A DNA stretch of 64,000 bases, taken from Massilia terrae (GTDB lineage: Bacteria; Pseudomonadota; Gammaproteobacteria; Burkholderiales; Burkholderiaceae_D). Position 1 is the first letter of the stretch. The number at the start of each line of letters is the position of its first letter. Below, piece after piece: positions 53,711 to 63,523 of the stretch. The stretch is taken from positions 62,001 through 126,000 of the forward strand of contig NZ_JANUGU010000002.1 of assembly GCF_024753145.1 (NCBI RefSeq), in the 5' to 3' direction. A program made the position numbers and the translations under genes. Under the pieces are notes generated by a model that saw only the letters and a program-made list of their open reading frames with translations, ran no database searches and was not told the DNA's origin.

Positions 53711-55009
53711 TCAGTGTAGAGAGTTTTTTCGGGCCGCCATCACGCCGGCGACGGTGTAGAACGATCCAAAGACCACAATTCTATCACTCTCTCCAGCCCG
53801 GCTGATGGCTGAGGCAAAAGCTTCGCCCGGATTGGCGAAGGCGGTCGCCGAAAACTCCTCCGACTGGGCGCCGGCCGGGCGCAGCGTTGCCAGTTTCGCC
53901 ACCAGGTCGGTGGCCTTGGCCGAACGCGGCGACGGCAGGTCGGCCACGCACCAGTGGTCGATCAGCTCGGCCAGCGGCGCGATCACGGCGTCGATGTCCT
54001 TGTCTTCCATGATGCCGAACACCGCGTAGGTGAACGGGTGGTAGCCCATATTCCCCAGGTTCTGCGCCAGCGTGGCCGCGGCGTGCGGGTTGTGGGCGAC
54101 GTCGTAGATGACGGTGGGACGGCCCGCCAGCACCTGGAAGCGGCCCGGCAGCTCGACCAGCGCCAGCCCCGCCCTCACCTCTTGCGCGCCGCACGGCAGC
54201 ACCATGCGCAGCGCTTCCAGCGCGGCCAGCGCGGCCGAGGCGTTGAGCAGCTGGTTGGCGCCGCGCAGGGCCGGATACGCCAGCGAATTGCGGCGCACCT
54301 CGCGGCCGCCGTAGCTCCACTGCTGCTTGTCGCCCTGGTAGTTGAAGTCGCGCCCCAACAGCCACAGGTCGGCGCCGATGTCCTCGGCATGCTTGATCAG
54401 CGACTGCGGCGGCATCGGGTCGCTGCAGATCGCGGCCTTGCCGGGCCTGAAGATGCCGGCCTTTTCGAAGCCGATCTCCTCGCGCGTGTCGCCGAGGTAT
54501 TCCTTGTGGTCGATGTCGATGCTGGTCACGATCGACACATCGGCGTCGACCACGTTGACCGCATCCAGCCTGCCGCCCAGGCCCACCTCGAGGATCGCGA
54601 CATCGATGCGGCTCTTCGACAGCAGGTGCATGATGGCCAGCGTGGTGAATTCGAAGTAGGTCAGCGAGATCTCGCCGCGCACGCTTTCGACGGCATTGAA
54701 GGCCTCGACCAGCGCTTCATCGCTGGCGTTCTCGCCGTTCAGGCGGGCGCGCTCGTTAAACGCCAGGAAGTGCGGCTTGATGTACAGGCCGACGCGGTAG
54801 CCGGATTGCAGCAGCATCGCTTCCAGCATCGAGCAGGTCGAGCCCTTGCCGTTGGTGCCCGCCACCATGATCACCGGGCACTTGAACTGCAAGGCCATGC
54901 GCTCCTTCACGGCGCGCACGCGGTCCAGGCCCATGTCGATGTGGGTTTCAGCATGGCGCGACTCGAGCAGCGCCAGCCAGTCGGGCAAGGTGGTCGGAAG
55001 GTTTGGCAT
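53711..55009 (-). CDS. folC: Bifunctional folylpolyglutamate synthase / dihydrofolate synthase
   Basis: 432-residue Mur-ligase-like enzyme that adds glutamate to folates. The P-loop is VAGTNGKGSTCSMLEAML; LGGRLDAVNVVDADVSIVTS and DVAHNPHAAATLAQNL are FolC blocks. The ATG at 55009 (MPNLPTTLPDWLALLE) fits the family start; an upstream frame to 55072 has no match. It lies 12 bases before the SPOR gene and about 165 bases after accD, with a palindromic repeat between. Confidence 0.96.
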   Translation of the reverse strand: MPNLPTTLPDWLALLESRHAETHIDMGLDRVRAVKERMALQFKCPVIMVAGTNGKGSTCSMLEAMLLQSGYRVGLYIKPHFLAFNERARLNGENASDEALVEAFNAVESVRGEISLTYFEFTTLAIMHLLSKSRIDVAILEVGLGGRLDAVNVVDADVSIVTSIDIDHKEYLGDTREEIGFEKAGIFRPGKAAICSDPMPPQSLIKHAEDIGADLWLLGRDFNYQGDKQQWSYGGREVRRNSLAYPALRGANQLLNASAALAALEALRMVLPCGAQEVRAGLALVELPGRFQVLAGRPTVIYDVAHNPHAAATLAQNLGNMGYHPFTYAVFGIMEDKDIDAVIAPLAELIDHWCVADLPSPRSAKATDLVAKLATLRPAGAQSEEFSATAFANPGEAFASAISRAGESDRIVVFGSFYTVAGVMAARKNSLH

Positions 55010-55066
55010 GGGATGTCTGGTGGATGCAAATGCCCGGACGAAGGGCATCGCGTACTGAAGAGAGAA

Positions 55067-55150
55067 CGTCATCCCCGCGCAGGCGGGGATCCCATTTTGC
55101 GTGCACGGCTATGGTGCGGAATGGGATTCCCGCGTGCGCGGGAATGACGG
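55067..55150. repeat. Dispersed palindromic repeat, copy 8 (two hairpins)
   Basis: CGTCATCCCCGCGCAGGCGGGGATCCCATTTTGCGTGC on one side and AATGGGATTCCCGCGTGCGCGGGAATGACG on the other (arms paraphrased from 55067-55092 and 55119-55148). The whole is roughly symmetrical and sits between accD and folC. Confidence 0.82.
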
Positions 55151-55174
55151 TTTTTAAGCTGACTTATAAACGAA

Positions 55175-56047
55175 TTAAGCGACCACTTCAGCCGACTGGT
55201 TCTGCAGCAGCGCCAGCAGGCGAGCGATTTCCTCGCGCATCTTGCGGCGGTCGACGATCATGTCGATCGCGCCCTTCTGCAGCAGGAACTCGGCGCGCTG
55301 GAAGCCTTCCGGCAGTTTCTCGCGCACGGTGTTTTCGATCACGCGCTGGCCGGCGAAGCCGATCAGTGCCTTCGGCTCGGCGATCACGACGTCGCCCAGG
55401 AACACGAAGGAAGCGGACACGCCGCCCATGGTCGGGTCGGTCGCGACGCTGATGAAGGGCAGCTTTTTCTCGGCCAGCTTGGTCAGCATCGAGGTGGTCT
55501 TCGCCATCTGCATCAGCGACAGCAGGCCTTCCTGCATGCGCGCGCCGCCGGTGGCGGAGAAGCAGATGAACGGCACCTTCTGCTCGATCGCGGTCTGCAC
55601 GCCGCGCACGAAGCGCTCGCCGACCACGGAGCCCATCGAGCCGCCCATGAATTCGAATTCGAAACAGGCCGTCACCACCGGCAGGCTCATGATCGAGCCG
55701 CCCATGACGATCAGCGCATCGGTTTCGCCGGTGGCGTCCATCGCCTGCTTGAGGCGGTCCGGGTATTTCTTGCTGTCCTTGAACTTGAGCGTATCGACCG
55801 GCAGGATCTCCTGGCCGATATCGTAGCGGCCCCCTTCGTCCAGCAGTGCGTCGAGGCGGTCACGCGCGCGGATGCGCATGTGATGGCTGCATTTCGGGCA
55901 CACGTGCAGGTTGGACTCGAGGTCGGCGCGGTACAGCACCGCTTCGCACGATGGGCACTTGACCCACAGGCCCTCGGGCATGGACTTGCGGTGAGCAGCA
56001 TCGGAGCGCTGGATCCGGGGTGGTAGCAGCTTTTCCAACCAACTCAT
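55175..56047 (-). CDS. accD: Acetyl-CoA carboxylase carboxyltransferase subunit beta
   Basis: 290-residue subunit that with AccA transfers CO2 from biotin to acetyl-CoA for fatty-acid synthesis. The zinc ribbon has C31, C34, C50 and C53 ([21 protein letters not shown]). The crotonase-like core includes [20 protein letters not shown] and [20 protein letters not shown]. The ATG at 56047 has AAGGAG 8 bases upstream, deciding against a longer frame to 56128. Confidence 0.97.
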   Translation of the reverse strand: MSWLEKLLPPRIQRSDAAHRKSMPEGLWVKCPSCEAVLYRADLESNLHVCPKCSHHMRIRARDRLDALLDEGGRYDIGQEILPVDTLKFKDSKKYPDRLKQAMDATGETDALIVMGGSIMSLPVVTACFEFEFMGGSMGSVVGERFVRGVQTAIEQKVPFICFSATGGARMQEGLLSLMQMAKTTSMLTKLAEKKLPFISVATDPTMGGVSASFVFLGDVVIAEPKALIGFAGQRVIENTVREKLPEGFQRAEFLLQKGAIDMIVDRRKMREEIARLLALLQNQSAEVVA

Positions 56048-56164
56048 CTTTTCTCCTTTGCGGCATTCTGAAGTTGGCGGTAGTTTAGCCGCTCGGGCCT
56101 TGCTTGTCGAATTCTTGCGAACTTCCAATTAGCAATTTGACACTAGCGAGAGGGCGGTCCGCCT

Positions 56165-56446
56165 TTAATCGCGATTGACTTCGACGGTCGAAAACTCGAT
56201 CCCGCCGACGAAGCGCGCGATGAAGTTATAGAGCCAGGCGCCGATCACCGTGAAGACGAACCCGGTCAGTGCATAGAGCACGGGAGTGAGCACGAAGAAG
56301 ATCAGCGCGCCACCTGCGGGCATTTGTCCGGTCATCAGCATCGGAACCATGGTAATCGCCATCACAAGCAGGGACATCACCACATACAGCACGGCCATGA
56401 CCTTGGCGTTTTGCAGTACCGAAAAACGAATAATTTGCTTTTTCAT
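56165..56446 (-). CDS. Small two-helix membrane protein A
   Basis: 93 residues with two to three hydrophobic helices (VMAVLYVVMSLLVMAITMVP and LIFFVLTPVLYALTGFVFTV). The C-terminal motif IGAWLYNFIARFVGGIEFSTVE is shared with the upstream gene. A basic N terminus (KKQIIRFSVLQNAKVMAV) suggests an inner orientation. I do not recognise a named family. The ATG at 56446 follows GAGATATAAC. It is 13 bases downstream of its paralogue, so both form a unit between trpA and accD. Confidence 0.75.
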   Translation of the reverse strand: MKKQIIRFSVLQNAKVMAVLYVVMSLLVMAITMVPMLMTGQMPAGGALIFFVLTPVLYALTGFVFTVIGAWLYNFIARFVGGIEFSTVEVNRD

Positions 56447-56459
56447 TGTTATATCTCGC

Positions 56460-56738
56460 TCAGTTCTGACCGATTTCCGCAATGGTGAATTCGAAACCGC
56501 CAATGCGCGCGGCGATGATGTTGTAGACCCACGCACCGATCAGGCAGAACAAGGATCCGACTACGATGAAGGCCACCGCTACTGCCAGGATAAAGAGCCA
56601 GAGATGCTCCTTCACCCACGGCTCTGGCATGGAATACTGCAAAAGAAAAGCGTAAGGCACGGCGATGATGACATTCACCGCCGCCGCAACCTTTGCATAC
56701 TGCAGCGCCGAAATATTAACCACTTGTTTAGTTATCAT
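56460..56738 (-). CDS. Small two-helix membrane protein B (paralogue of A)
   Basis: 92 residues with hydrophobic helices (KVAAAVNVIIAVPYAFLLQY and WLFILAVAVAFIVVGSLFCL). It shares with protein A the N-terminal VxxISALQYAKVAAxxxV pattern and the C-terminal IGAWVYNIIAARIGGFEFTI motif. AAAGCCACC precedes the ATG. It lies 109 bases from trpA. Function unknown; a gene pair inserted in an otherwise conserved biosynthetic cluster. Confidence 0.75.
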   Translation of the reverse strand: MITKQVVNISALQYAKVAAAVNVIIAVPYAFLLQYSMPEPWVKEHLWLFILAVAVAFIVVGSLFCLIGAWVYNIIAARIGGFEFTIAEIGQN

Positions 56739-56847
56739 AATGAGGTGGCTTTCGCAAAAAAATAAAGAGCAGGGCCCAGTGCCGCGGCAATTGCCGTAAA
56801 CACTGTAGCCCTGCTCATTCTTTTGTGCAACTATATTTGTGCGACTG

Positions 56848-57648
56848 TTATTGCTGGTCCAGCGCCGCGCGGATGCCGGCGCAGAAGGCCTGCACCGCCG
56901 CCGGCGCCTGCTCCTTCGGCGTGTTCTCCAGCTCCTGGATGATGCGGCTACCGATCACCACGGCGTCGGCCACGCTGGCCACTGTCTTGGCGGTCTGGGC
57001 GTCGCGGATGCCGAAGCCAACGCCGATCGGCAGCTTGACGTGCGCGCGGATCGCGGCCACGCGGCGCGCCACGTCCTCGGTATCGATGCCGCCGGCGCCG
57101 GTCACGCCTTTCAGCGAAACGTAGTACGAGAAGCCGCCGCCGTGGCGCGCCACCTGCTTCACGCGCTCGGTGGTCGAAGTGGGCGCGAGCAGGAAGATCA
57201 TGTCGAGTCCATTCGCCTTCATCTCGGCCGCGAAGGCTTCGCACTCCTCCGGCGGATAGTCGACCACGATGGCGCCATCGGCGCCCGCCTCTTTCGCGGC
57301 CTTGATGAATGCGGATTGCCCCATCCGTTCGATCGGATTGGCGTAGCCCATCAGGACCACCGGCGTGGTCTCGTCCGTCTTGCGGAATTCGCGCACGTAG
57401 CCGAGGACGTCCTTCATCCCGACGTTGAACTTGAGCGCCCGCTCGCAGGCGCGCTGGATCACCGGGCCCTCGGCCATCGGGTCCGAAAACGGGACGCCGA
57501 GTTCGAGGACGTCGGCGCCGCCCGCGACCAGCGCGTGCATCAGCGGCACCGTCATTTCGGGTCCCGGGTCGCCGGCGGTGATGAAGGTGACGAGGCCGGT
57601 CTTGTGCTGCGACTTGAGCGCAGCGAAGGTTTGTTCGATTCTGGACAT
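56848..57648 (-). CDS. trpA: Tryptophan synthase alpha chain
   Basis: 266-residue TIM-barrel enzyme that cleaves indole-glycerol phosphate. The active site glutamate E49 is in [16 protein letters not shown]; the position of the catalytic aspartate of E. coli TrpA (D60) is a glutamate here (E60). The phosphate-binding region [20 protein letters not shown] is intact. It lies 35 bases downstream of trpB. Confidence 0.96.
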   Translation of the reverse strand: MSRIEQTFAALKSQHKTGLVTFITAGDPGPEMTVPLMHALVAGGADVLELGVPFSDPMAEGPVIQRACERALKFNVGMKDVLGYVREFRKTDETTPVVLMGYANPIERMGQSAFIKAAKEAGADGAIVVDYPPEECEAFAAEMKANGLDMIFLLAPTSTTERVKQVARHGGGFSYYVSLKGVTGAGGIDTEDVARRVAAIRAHVKLPIGVGFGIRDAQTAKTVASVADAVVIGSRIIQELENTPKEQAPAAVQAFCAGIRAALDQQ

Positions 57649-57683
57649 GCTGTTCTCTCTGGTTGGTGGTTGGCTGCGCGGGC

Positions 57684-58928
57684 TCAGTTGAAGTTCAGGC
57701 CCATTCGCTGCACCACCGTGTGCATATCCTTGTCGCCGCGGCCGGACAGGTTGACCAGCACCACTTTGTCCTTGGCCAGCGTGCCCGCCAGCTTGGCCGC
57801 GTACGCGAGCGCGTGCGACGACTCCAGCGCCGGGATGATCCCCTCGATGCGGCAGCAGTCGTGGAACGCGGCCAGCGCCTCGTCATCGGTGATTGACACG
57901 TACTGCGCACGGCCGCTGTCCTTCAGCCACGCGTGCTCCGGGCCGACGCCCGGATAATCCAGGCCCGCCGACACCGAATGCGTCTCGATGATCTGGCCGT
58001 TCTCGTCCTGCAGCAGGTAGGTGCGGTTGCCATGCAGGACGCCCGGGAAGCCGGCGGTCAGCGAGGCCGCATGCTTGCCGCTGTCGATGCCCTCGCCCGC
58101 CGCCTCGACGCCGACCAGCTTCACGCCCTTCTCGTCGATGTAGGGATAGAAAATGCCCATCGCATTGGAGCCGCCGCCGATACAGGCGACCACGTAGTCG
58201 GGCTGGCGCCCGGCCATCTCCGGCATCTGCACGCGGCACTCCTCGCCGATCACGGACTGGAAGTCGCGCACCATCATCGGGTAGGGATGCGGGCCGGCCA
58301 CGGTGCCGATGATGTAGAAGGTGTTTTCGATGTTGGTGACCCAGTCGCGCATCGCTTCGTTGAGCGCGTCCTTGAGGGTCTTGGAGCCCGATTCCACCGG
58401 CACCACGGTCGCGCCGAGGAGCTTCATGCGGTACACGTTCTGGGCCTGGCGCTTGACGTCCTCGCTGCCCATGTAGACCACGCACTCCAGCCCGAAACGG
58501 GCGCAGATGGTGGCAGTGGCCACGCCGTGCTGGCCGGCGCCGGTTTCGGCGATGATGCGCTTCTTGCCCATGCGGCGCGCCAGCAGGGCCTGCCCGATCA
58601 CGTTGTTGATCTTGTGCGCGCCGGTGTGGTTCAGGTCTTCGCGCTTCAGGTAGATCTGCGCGCCGCCGGCCAGCCCGGACCAGCGCTTGGCGTGGTAGAT
58701 CGGCGAGGGGCGGCCGACGAAGTGCTTGAGCTCATAGCGGAACTCTTCGAGGAACGCTGTATCCTGCGAAAAGCGCGCATAGGCTTCGTTCAGTTCGGCG
58801 AGGGCGTGGCTGAGGGTCTCGGCCACGAAGCTGCCGCCGTACTGGCCAAAGTGGCCGCTGGCGTCGGGCAGTGCGTAATCAGGCGTGTGGAACAGCGCGG
58901 CGGCGCTGCGGTCAGGGGCTTCTTTCAT
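57684..58928 (-). CDS. trpB: Tryptophan synthase beta chain
   Basis: 414-residue PLP enzyme joining indole and serine. The PLP lysine is K106 in [31 protein letters not shown] and the phosphate loop [13 protein letters not shown] are present. The start at 58928 ([20 protein letters not shown]) overlaps the trpF end by 17 bases; an in-frame ATG 30 bases upstream is an alternative. Confidence 0.97.
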   Translation of the reverse strand: MKEAPDRSAAALFHTPDYALPDASGHFGQYGGSFVAETLSHALAELNEAYARFSQDTAFLEEFRYELKHFVGRPSPIYHAKRWSGLAGGAQIYLKREDLNHTGAHKINNVIGQALLARRMGKKRIIAETGAGQHGVATATICARFGLECVVYMGSEDVKRQAQNVYRMKLLGATVVPVESGSKTLKDALNEAMRDWVTNIENTFYIIGTVAGPHPYPMMVRDFQSVIGEECRVQMPEMAGRQPDYVVACIGGGSNAMGIFYPYIDEKGVKLVGVEAAGEGIDSGKHAASLTAGFPGVLHGNRTYLLQDENGQIIETHSVSAGLDYPGVGPEHAWLKDSGRAQYVSITDDEALAAFHDCCRIEGIIPALESSHALAYAAKLAGTLAKDKVVLVNLSGRGDKDMHTVVQRMGLNFN

Positions 58929-59604
58929 GTTGGGCTTCGCTTTCAATGATGGCATCGGCGGCCCGCACACCGGCGATAAACGCGGCGATCTTGCGGGCGT
59001 CCTTGATGCCCTTATGCTGTTCGACACCGCTGCTGATGTCGACCGCATAGGGGCGTACGCGTACCACCGCGTCAGTCGCGTTTTGTACGCTCAAGCCACC
59101 ACTCAAAACGACCCGAGGCGCGAGCTCTTTTGGAATGAGAGACCAATCGAAGACCTTTCCTGCGCCGCCGTAGGCATCGACGTAAGCGTCGAGCAGCAGG
59201 CCCGAGAACCACGGGCTGGCGGCGCGGTATGCAAGCTCACATGATAGCAAATCGGACGCCGAAGTGTCCGGTTTGACGCGGTAGGCGCGCACGAAGGGCC
59301 GCTGCACGCGGGCCGCGATCGCGGCGCACTGCCCGGCCGTTTCGTCGCCGTGGAACTGCAGCAGCGCGACCTGGCCGGCGGCCAGCACCGCCTCGACCTC
59401 GTCCAGCGTCGGGTTGACGAACAGCGCGACCGTGCTGACGAAGGGGGGCGCCGCGCGTGCCAGCGGCCCAAACTGTTCGGGCGCGACGTAGCGCGGGCTC
59501 TTCGGGTAGAACACGAAGCCGAGGGCGTCCGCGCCGGCGCCGACTGCGGCGTGCAGGTCTTCAAGGCGGGTGATGCCGCAGATTTTGATACGGGTACGGT
59601 GCAT
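58912..59604 (-). CDS. trpF: Phosphoribosylanthranilate isomerase
   Basis: 230-residue TIM-barrel enzyme of tryptophan synthesis. The catalytic cysteine is in [20 protein letters not shown]; the general acid aspartate is in [35 protein letters not shown] supplies the phosphate site. The order truA-trpF-trpB-trpA is typical of this order. Confidence 0.96.
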   Translation of the reverse strand: MHRTRIKICGITRLEDLHAAVGAGADALGFVFYPKSPRYVAPEQFGPLARAAPPFVSTVALFVNPTLDEVEAVLAAGQVALLQFHGDETAGQCAAIAARVQRPFVRAYRVKPDTSASDLLSCELAYRAASPWFSGLLLDAYVDAYGGAGKVFDWSLIPKELAPRVVLSGGLSVQNATDAVVRVRPYAVDISSGVEQHKGIKDARKIAAFIAGVRAADAIIESEAQHERSP

Positions 59605-59613
59605 GGAAAGCTC

Positions 59614-60414
59614 CTACAGCCAGGGCAGCGGCAGCGCGTCTTCCTGCGGCAGGCCCCATTTGGGATCGTACCCGATCTTGGCCAGGTACAGGCCGTCCGG
59701 CATGAAGGTCGGCGCGGCGGCGTCGCGGTCGCGGCTGTTGAGCACATGCTCGATCCAGTCCGGCTCATTGCGGCCGGTGCCCACGTAGACCAGCGCCCCG
59801 ACGATGTTGCGCACCATGTGGTGCAGGAAGGCGCTGGCGCGCAGCGTGAACACGATGATGTCGCCGTGGCGCTCGATCGAGACTTCCTGCATGTCCTTGA
59901 CCGGGGTCTTGGCCTGGCAGCCGGAGGCGCGGAAGGAACTGAAGTCGTGGGTGCCGATCAGGTGCCGCGCGCCCTGGCGCATGCGCTCGACGTCCAGCGG
60001 GCGGAACACCCAGCCGGCGCGGCCGGCCAGCAGCGCGGACGGGTTCGGGTGGTTGTACAGCACGTAGTGGTAGGTGCGCGAACGGGCCGAGAAACGCGCA
60101 TGGAACTCGTTGCCCTCCGCATCAGGCGCCACTTCGGCGGCCCAGCGCACCACGATCGATTCGGGCAGGAAGGCGTTCACGCCGCGGATCCACGAGGTGG
60201 TGGCGCGCGACAGGCCGGTATCGAAATGGACCACCTGCTCGATCGCGTGCACGCCGGCGTCGGTGCGGCCGGCGCAGGTCGTCGCGATCGGCGCGCAGGC
60301 GAATTTTTCGAGGGCGATTTCGAGCTGGTCCTGCACGGTATCGCGCGAGGGCTGCTTCTGGTACCCGTTCCAGGCGGTGCCCACATACTGGACACCAAGT
60401 GCTATCCGTTTCAC
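59614..60414 (-). CDS. truA: tRNA pseudouridine(38-40) synthase
   Basis: 266-residue enzyme that makes pseudouridine in the tRNA anticodon arm. The catalytic aspartate is in CAGRTDAGVHAIEQVVHFDT; the N-terminal RIALGVQYVGTAWNGYQKQP and FLHHMVRNIVGALVYVGTG are TruA blocks. The start overlaps the stop of the FimV-like gene by 4 bases. Confidence 0.96.
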   Translation of the reverse strand: MKRIALGVQYVGTAWNGYQKQPSRDTVQDQLEIALEKFACAPIATTCAGRTDAGVHAIEQVVHFDTGLSRATTSWIRGVNAFLPESIVVRWAAEVAPDAEGNEFHARFSARSRTYHYVLYNHPNPSALLAGRAGWVFRPLDVERMRQGARHLIGTHDFSSFRASGCQAKTPVKDMQEVSIERHGDIIVFTLRASAFLHHMVRNIVGALVYVGTGRNEPDWIEHVLNSRDRDAAAPTFMPDGLYLAKIGYDPKWGLPQEDALPLPWL

Positions 60415-63251
60415 ACCAACTTTTCTCGCAGCGCTTGTGCCTTGCTCACCTGTTCGCCGTCGCCGCCCCTGATCACCTCGTCCAGCAGCTCGCGCGCGCC
60501 GTCCTTGTCGCCGATCTCATGGTAGGCGATCGCCAGGTCAAGCTTGGTTTCCATTTCCATGTGGTCGGCCGACATTTCGCCGGCGTCGGCCAGCGCGACT
60601 TCCGCCATCGGCGCTTCGCCGGCCGGCAGGTCGAGGTCGATGTCGGACAGGTCGAACTCCGGCGCGGCGGCCGGCGTCGCGGCGGTCATCTCGGGCAGTG
60701 CGAACGGGTCGTCCTCGGCGGCCGGCTTGGCGGCAGGCGCAGGCTCGATGCCGAAGTCCATGTTGTCGAGGTCGAACAGCGGTTCTTTCTGCTCGTGCGC
60801 CGCCGCTTCGGTAGCTTGCGGCAGTTCCGGCAGGTCGAATTCCTTGGCCAGGTCGGCGATGTCGAGCGCCGGCGCGGCCGCCGCGGCGCGGTCGAAGGCC
60901 AGCGGGTCTTCTTCGGCCTGGGCTGCGGCAGCTTCGCCGGCCGGGGTGTCGAAGTCCATGTCGAAGGCCAGGTCGAAAGCCTTGTCCTCTGCCGCTTCGG
61001 CCGGTTGCACATCTTCGACCGCGGTGCTCGGTTCTGTGGCGGCCAGCGGCTCGATATTGAATTCGAGGTCGTGGATCGCGAGCGCTTCGGCGGCCGGCTT
61101 TTCGGCTTCATCCAGCGTCAGTTCTGGCAGTTCCGGCGCGGCGGTGGCGTCCGGTCCCGGCATCGCGATCGGCTCGCCGCTGGAGACCGGCTCGAACGAC
61201 AGCCCGCCAAGGTCGAAGTCGAGCACGTGCTCTTCCTCTTCCCTGGCCGCTTCCTTCGCGCTTTCCTGCGGCAGCGCCGTGGCGTCTTCCATCGGCGAGT
61301 GGAAGACGGTGTCGAGGGCCGCGTGCGGCTCGTTATCGCTGATCATGCCGTGGCTGAATTCCTGCGACAGCAGCGCGTGCTGGGCCAGTTCCTCGTGGCT
61401 CGGCGCGTGCGCACCGCCGCCGGCGCCGGCGTACGTCGGGTTGAGCGGATCGATCGACAGGCCGAGCGCGGCGGCCTGCGCCCACTCGTCGCCCTCGCCG
61501 CGGGTCATGCCGTACAGCTCGGAGGCCTGGCTTTCGAAGGCGCGCTGGTCCTTGCGGGCGGCGTAGATCTCGAGCAGCTTCAGGCGCACCGGATGGCGGT
61601 CCGGATTGGCGCGCAGGGCTTCCTTCAGGATCTCCTCGGCCTGCACGTCGCGGCCGTAGGCGATGTAGACGTCGGCTTCCGCGACCGGGTCGACCTCATT
61701 GGTGTCGAGCTGGCTGGCGGACGGCGCGAAGCTGGAGTTGAACACGCTGTTGGTGGTATCCACGCTCTGGCCGCCCGCTTCGGCGAACATCGTGACCGCA
61801 TGCTCGGTCGGCACGCCCAGCAGCGACGGCTCGGCGCCCGGATCTTCCTTTTCCTTCTCCTGGCGTTTCTTGCGCTGGGACAGGCCAAGCGCTGCCAGCG
61901 CCAGCACCAGCAGGCCGCCGCCGATGTAGCTGATGTTGTTCATCAGCGTGTCGACCAGGCCCGGCTCCGGCGGCGCGGCCTTGACCGCGGGCTTCGGCTG
62001 GACCGGCTTGGCAGCGGAAGGCTTGGCGGCTGCGGCCACTGCGGCAGGCTTGGGCGGCACGGGGGCCGGGGCGCTGGCGGCGGGCTTGGGCGCTTCCGGC
62101 TTGGCGTTGGCGGTCGCGGCGGCGCCGGCCTGGTTCTTCACCGTGACCAGCTTTTCGAGGTCGGTGACGTTCTTTTCCAGCTCGCGCACGCGCGCCTGGG
62201 CGTCGGCCAGCGCCTTTTCCTTGGCGATCACGTCTTCCGACGCGGCGGTCGAACCCTTGCCGCCGCCAGCCTTGGCCGGCGCGGCCTTGGACAGGTGCAG
62301 CTGGTCCTGCGATTCGTTGGCCGCGGTCGGGCGTTCCTCGACCTTGGCGCCGATCTTGCCGCTGGCGCTCTGGCCGGCCTGCGGCACCTTCAGCGCTTCG
62401 CTCGAGGCGACCTGGCCGGCGAGCTTGTTGCGGTAGGAGTTGAAGTCGGCGGCGTGGGCCACCACCATGCTGCGCGCTTCCACCGGGTTGGTGGCGCGGA
62501 TCGCGTCGGTGTCGGGCACCGACAGGATCTGGCCCGAGCGCAGGCGGTTCATGTTATGGCCGAAGAAGGCGTCCGGATTGGCGCGGTACAGCGCCACCAG
62601 CATCATGTCGAGCGAGATGCCTTCCGGCTTGACCTTGGCGGCGATGCGGCCCAGGGTGTCGCCCGGCTTCACGCGATAGCCGTCTTCCGCGCGCTGCCGG
62701 TCGGCGGCCGGCTGGGCGGCGCGGGCGCGGGCCGGCGCGGCGTCGACCGCCGCAGCCTGCTGCTGCGCCGGGCGCGCGCGGGTCGGCACTTCGGTCGGCG
62801 CCACCTGGGCCGACTGGGTCGTGCGCAGCTCGGCCGGGTCGAGCAGGAAGGTGTATTCCCGCACCAGCTTGCCGTTGTTCCAGGCCAGCTCCAGCAGCAT
62901 GTCGACGAAGGGCTCGTTCAGCGGCTGGGTCGAGGTGATGCGGATGAACTGGCGGCCATTGCGCTGCTCGACATTGAAACGGAGCGACAGCAGCGCCGGA
63001 TTGAAATCGATGTTCGCAACCCGGAAAGCTTCCGGCGAAGCCAGCTTGGCGGCGAGGCCCGAGGCTTCGTCGTCCGCCACCGCGGTCAGTTCGATCTCGG
63101 CGCGCAGCGGCTGGCCGAGGGCGGACAGCACCGTGAGCTTGCCGAGACCGGCGGCCTGCGCGCTGGATGCCATGAGCACGGCACTGGCCACCGCTGCGGT
63201 GAGCGTTTTCAGCGCGGACGACATGAGCGGGGGGCGACGGTTGAATTGCAT
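60411..63251 (-). CDS. fimV: FimV/HubP-like polar protein with LysM domain
   Basis: 946-residue envelope protein, orthologous by position and layout to FimV/HubP, which marks cell poles and supports twitching or type II secretion. It has a signal sequence (ending SSAQAAGLGKLTVLSALGQP), the FimV N-terminal domain, a LysM peptidoglycan-binding domain near 190-245 (YRVKPGDTLGRIAAKVKPEG), a coiled coil (KALADAQARVRELEKNVTDL), one membrane helix near residue 450, and a very acidic cytoplasmic region ending in the conserved FimV motif (LAIAYHEIGDKDGARELLDE). The ATG at 63251 is preferred to an upstream frame at 63317. Confidence 0.92.
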   Translation of the reverse strand: MQFNRRPPLMSSALKTLTAAVASAVLMASSAQAAGLGKLTVLSALGQPLRAEIELTAVADDEASGLAAKLASPEAFRVANIDFNPALLSLRFNVEQRNGRQFIRITSTQPLNEPFVDMLLELAWNNGKLVREYTFLLDPAELRTTQSAQVAPTEVPTRARPAQQQAAAVDAAPARARAAQPAADRQRAEDGYRVKPGDTLGRIAAKVKPEGISLDMMLVALYRANPDAFFGHNMNRLRSGQILSVPDTDAIRATNPVEARSMVVAHAADFNSYRNKLAGQVASSEALKVPQAGQSASGKIGAKVEERPTAANESQDQLHLSKAAPAKAGGGKGSTAASEDVIAKEKALADAQARVRELEKNVTDLEKLVTVKNQAGAAATANAKPEAPKPAASAPAPVPPKPAAVAAAAKPSAAKPVQPKPAVKAAPPEPGLVDTLMNNISYIGGGLLVLALAALGLSQRKKRQEKEKEDPGAEPSLLGVPTEHAVTMFAEAGGQSVDTTNSVFNSSFAPSASQLDTNEVDPVAEADVYIAYGRDVQAEEILKEALRANPDRHPVRLKLLEIYAARKDQRAFESQASELYGMTRGEGDEWAQAAALGLSIDPLNPTYAGAGGGAHAPSHEELAQHALLSQEFSHGMISDNEPHAALDTVFHSPMEDATALPQESAKEAAREEEEHVLDFDLGGLSFEPVSSGEPIAMPGPDATAAPELPELTLDEAEKPAAEALAIHDLEFNIEPLAATEPSTAVEDVQPAEAAEDKAFDLAFDMDFDTPAGEAAAAQAEEDPLAFDRAAAAAPALDIADLAKEFDLPELPQATEAAAHEQKEPLFDLDNMDFGIEPAPAAKPAAEDDPFALPEMTAATPAAAPEFDLSDIDLDLPAGEAPMAEVALADAGEMSADHMEMETKLDLAIAYHEIGDKDGARELLDEVIRGGDGEQVSKAQALREKLV

Positions 63252-63523
63252 AGTAGAGACTAGTAGGTTTAGCAGGGACAAATGTTTCCCATACAGGTCT
63301 CCAGAACATAACATCATGCTCTAGAGCACGCAAGTTTTCTGGTCTACTAACAGCGGGGTTTGCGGCGCTTTGTTGACGCGTTCGCGGTGGGATGCGCGCG
63401 ATTCAATATCAAGTTCGCCATTGTGCTTGGTGAAATGACATTCACTCTAGATAAATCACAAATGCAAATGGGGTTCCCTCTTGCGCGGGAACCCCATGTC
63501 GCTGGCGCGGTGCGAGCGCGTAT
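63252..63523. other. Intergenic interval between asd and fimV
   Basis: 272 bases holding a palindromic repeat (63466-63497) close to the asd stop and AT-rich sequence upstream of fimV. A hairpin GTCTCCAGAACATAACATCATG region lies near 63297. No additional gene with a recognisable product was seen; it probably contains the fimV promoter. Confidence 0.5.
63466..63497. repeat. Dispersed palindromic repeat, copy 9 (single hairpin)
   Basis: AAATGGGGTTCCCTC and GCGGGAACCCCAT form an inverted repeat nearly identical to the copy at 12656. It lies 27 bases beyond the asd stop and may also act in termination or mRNA stability. Confidence 0.7.

Noticed and set aside
60399-63263. A 954-codon open frame on the plus strand opposite the FimV-like gene
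   Set aside because: Its protein is arginine/histidine/glycine-rich with no family resemblance, and it mirrors the acidic repetitive FimV coding strand; a GC-rich antisense artefact.
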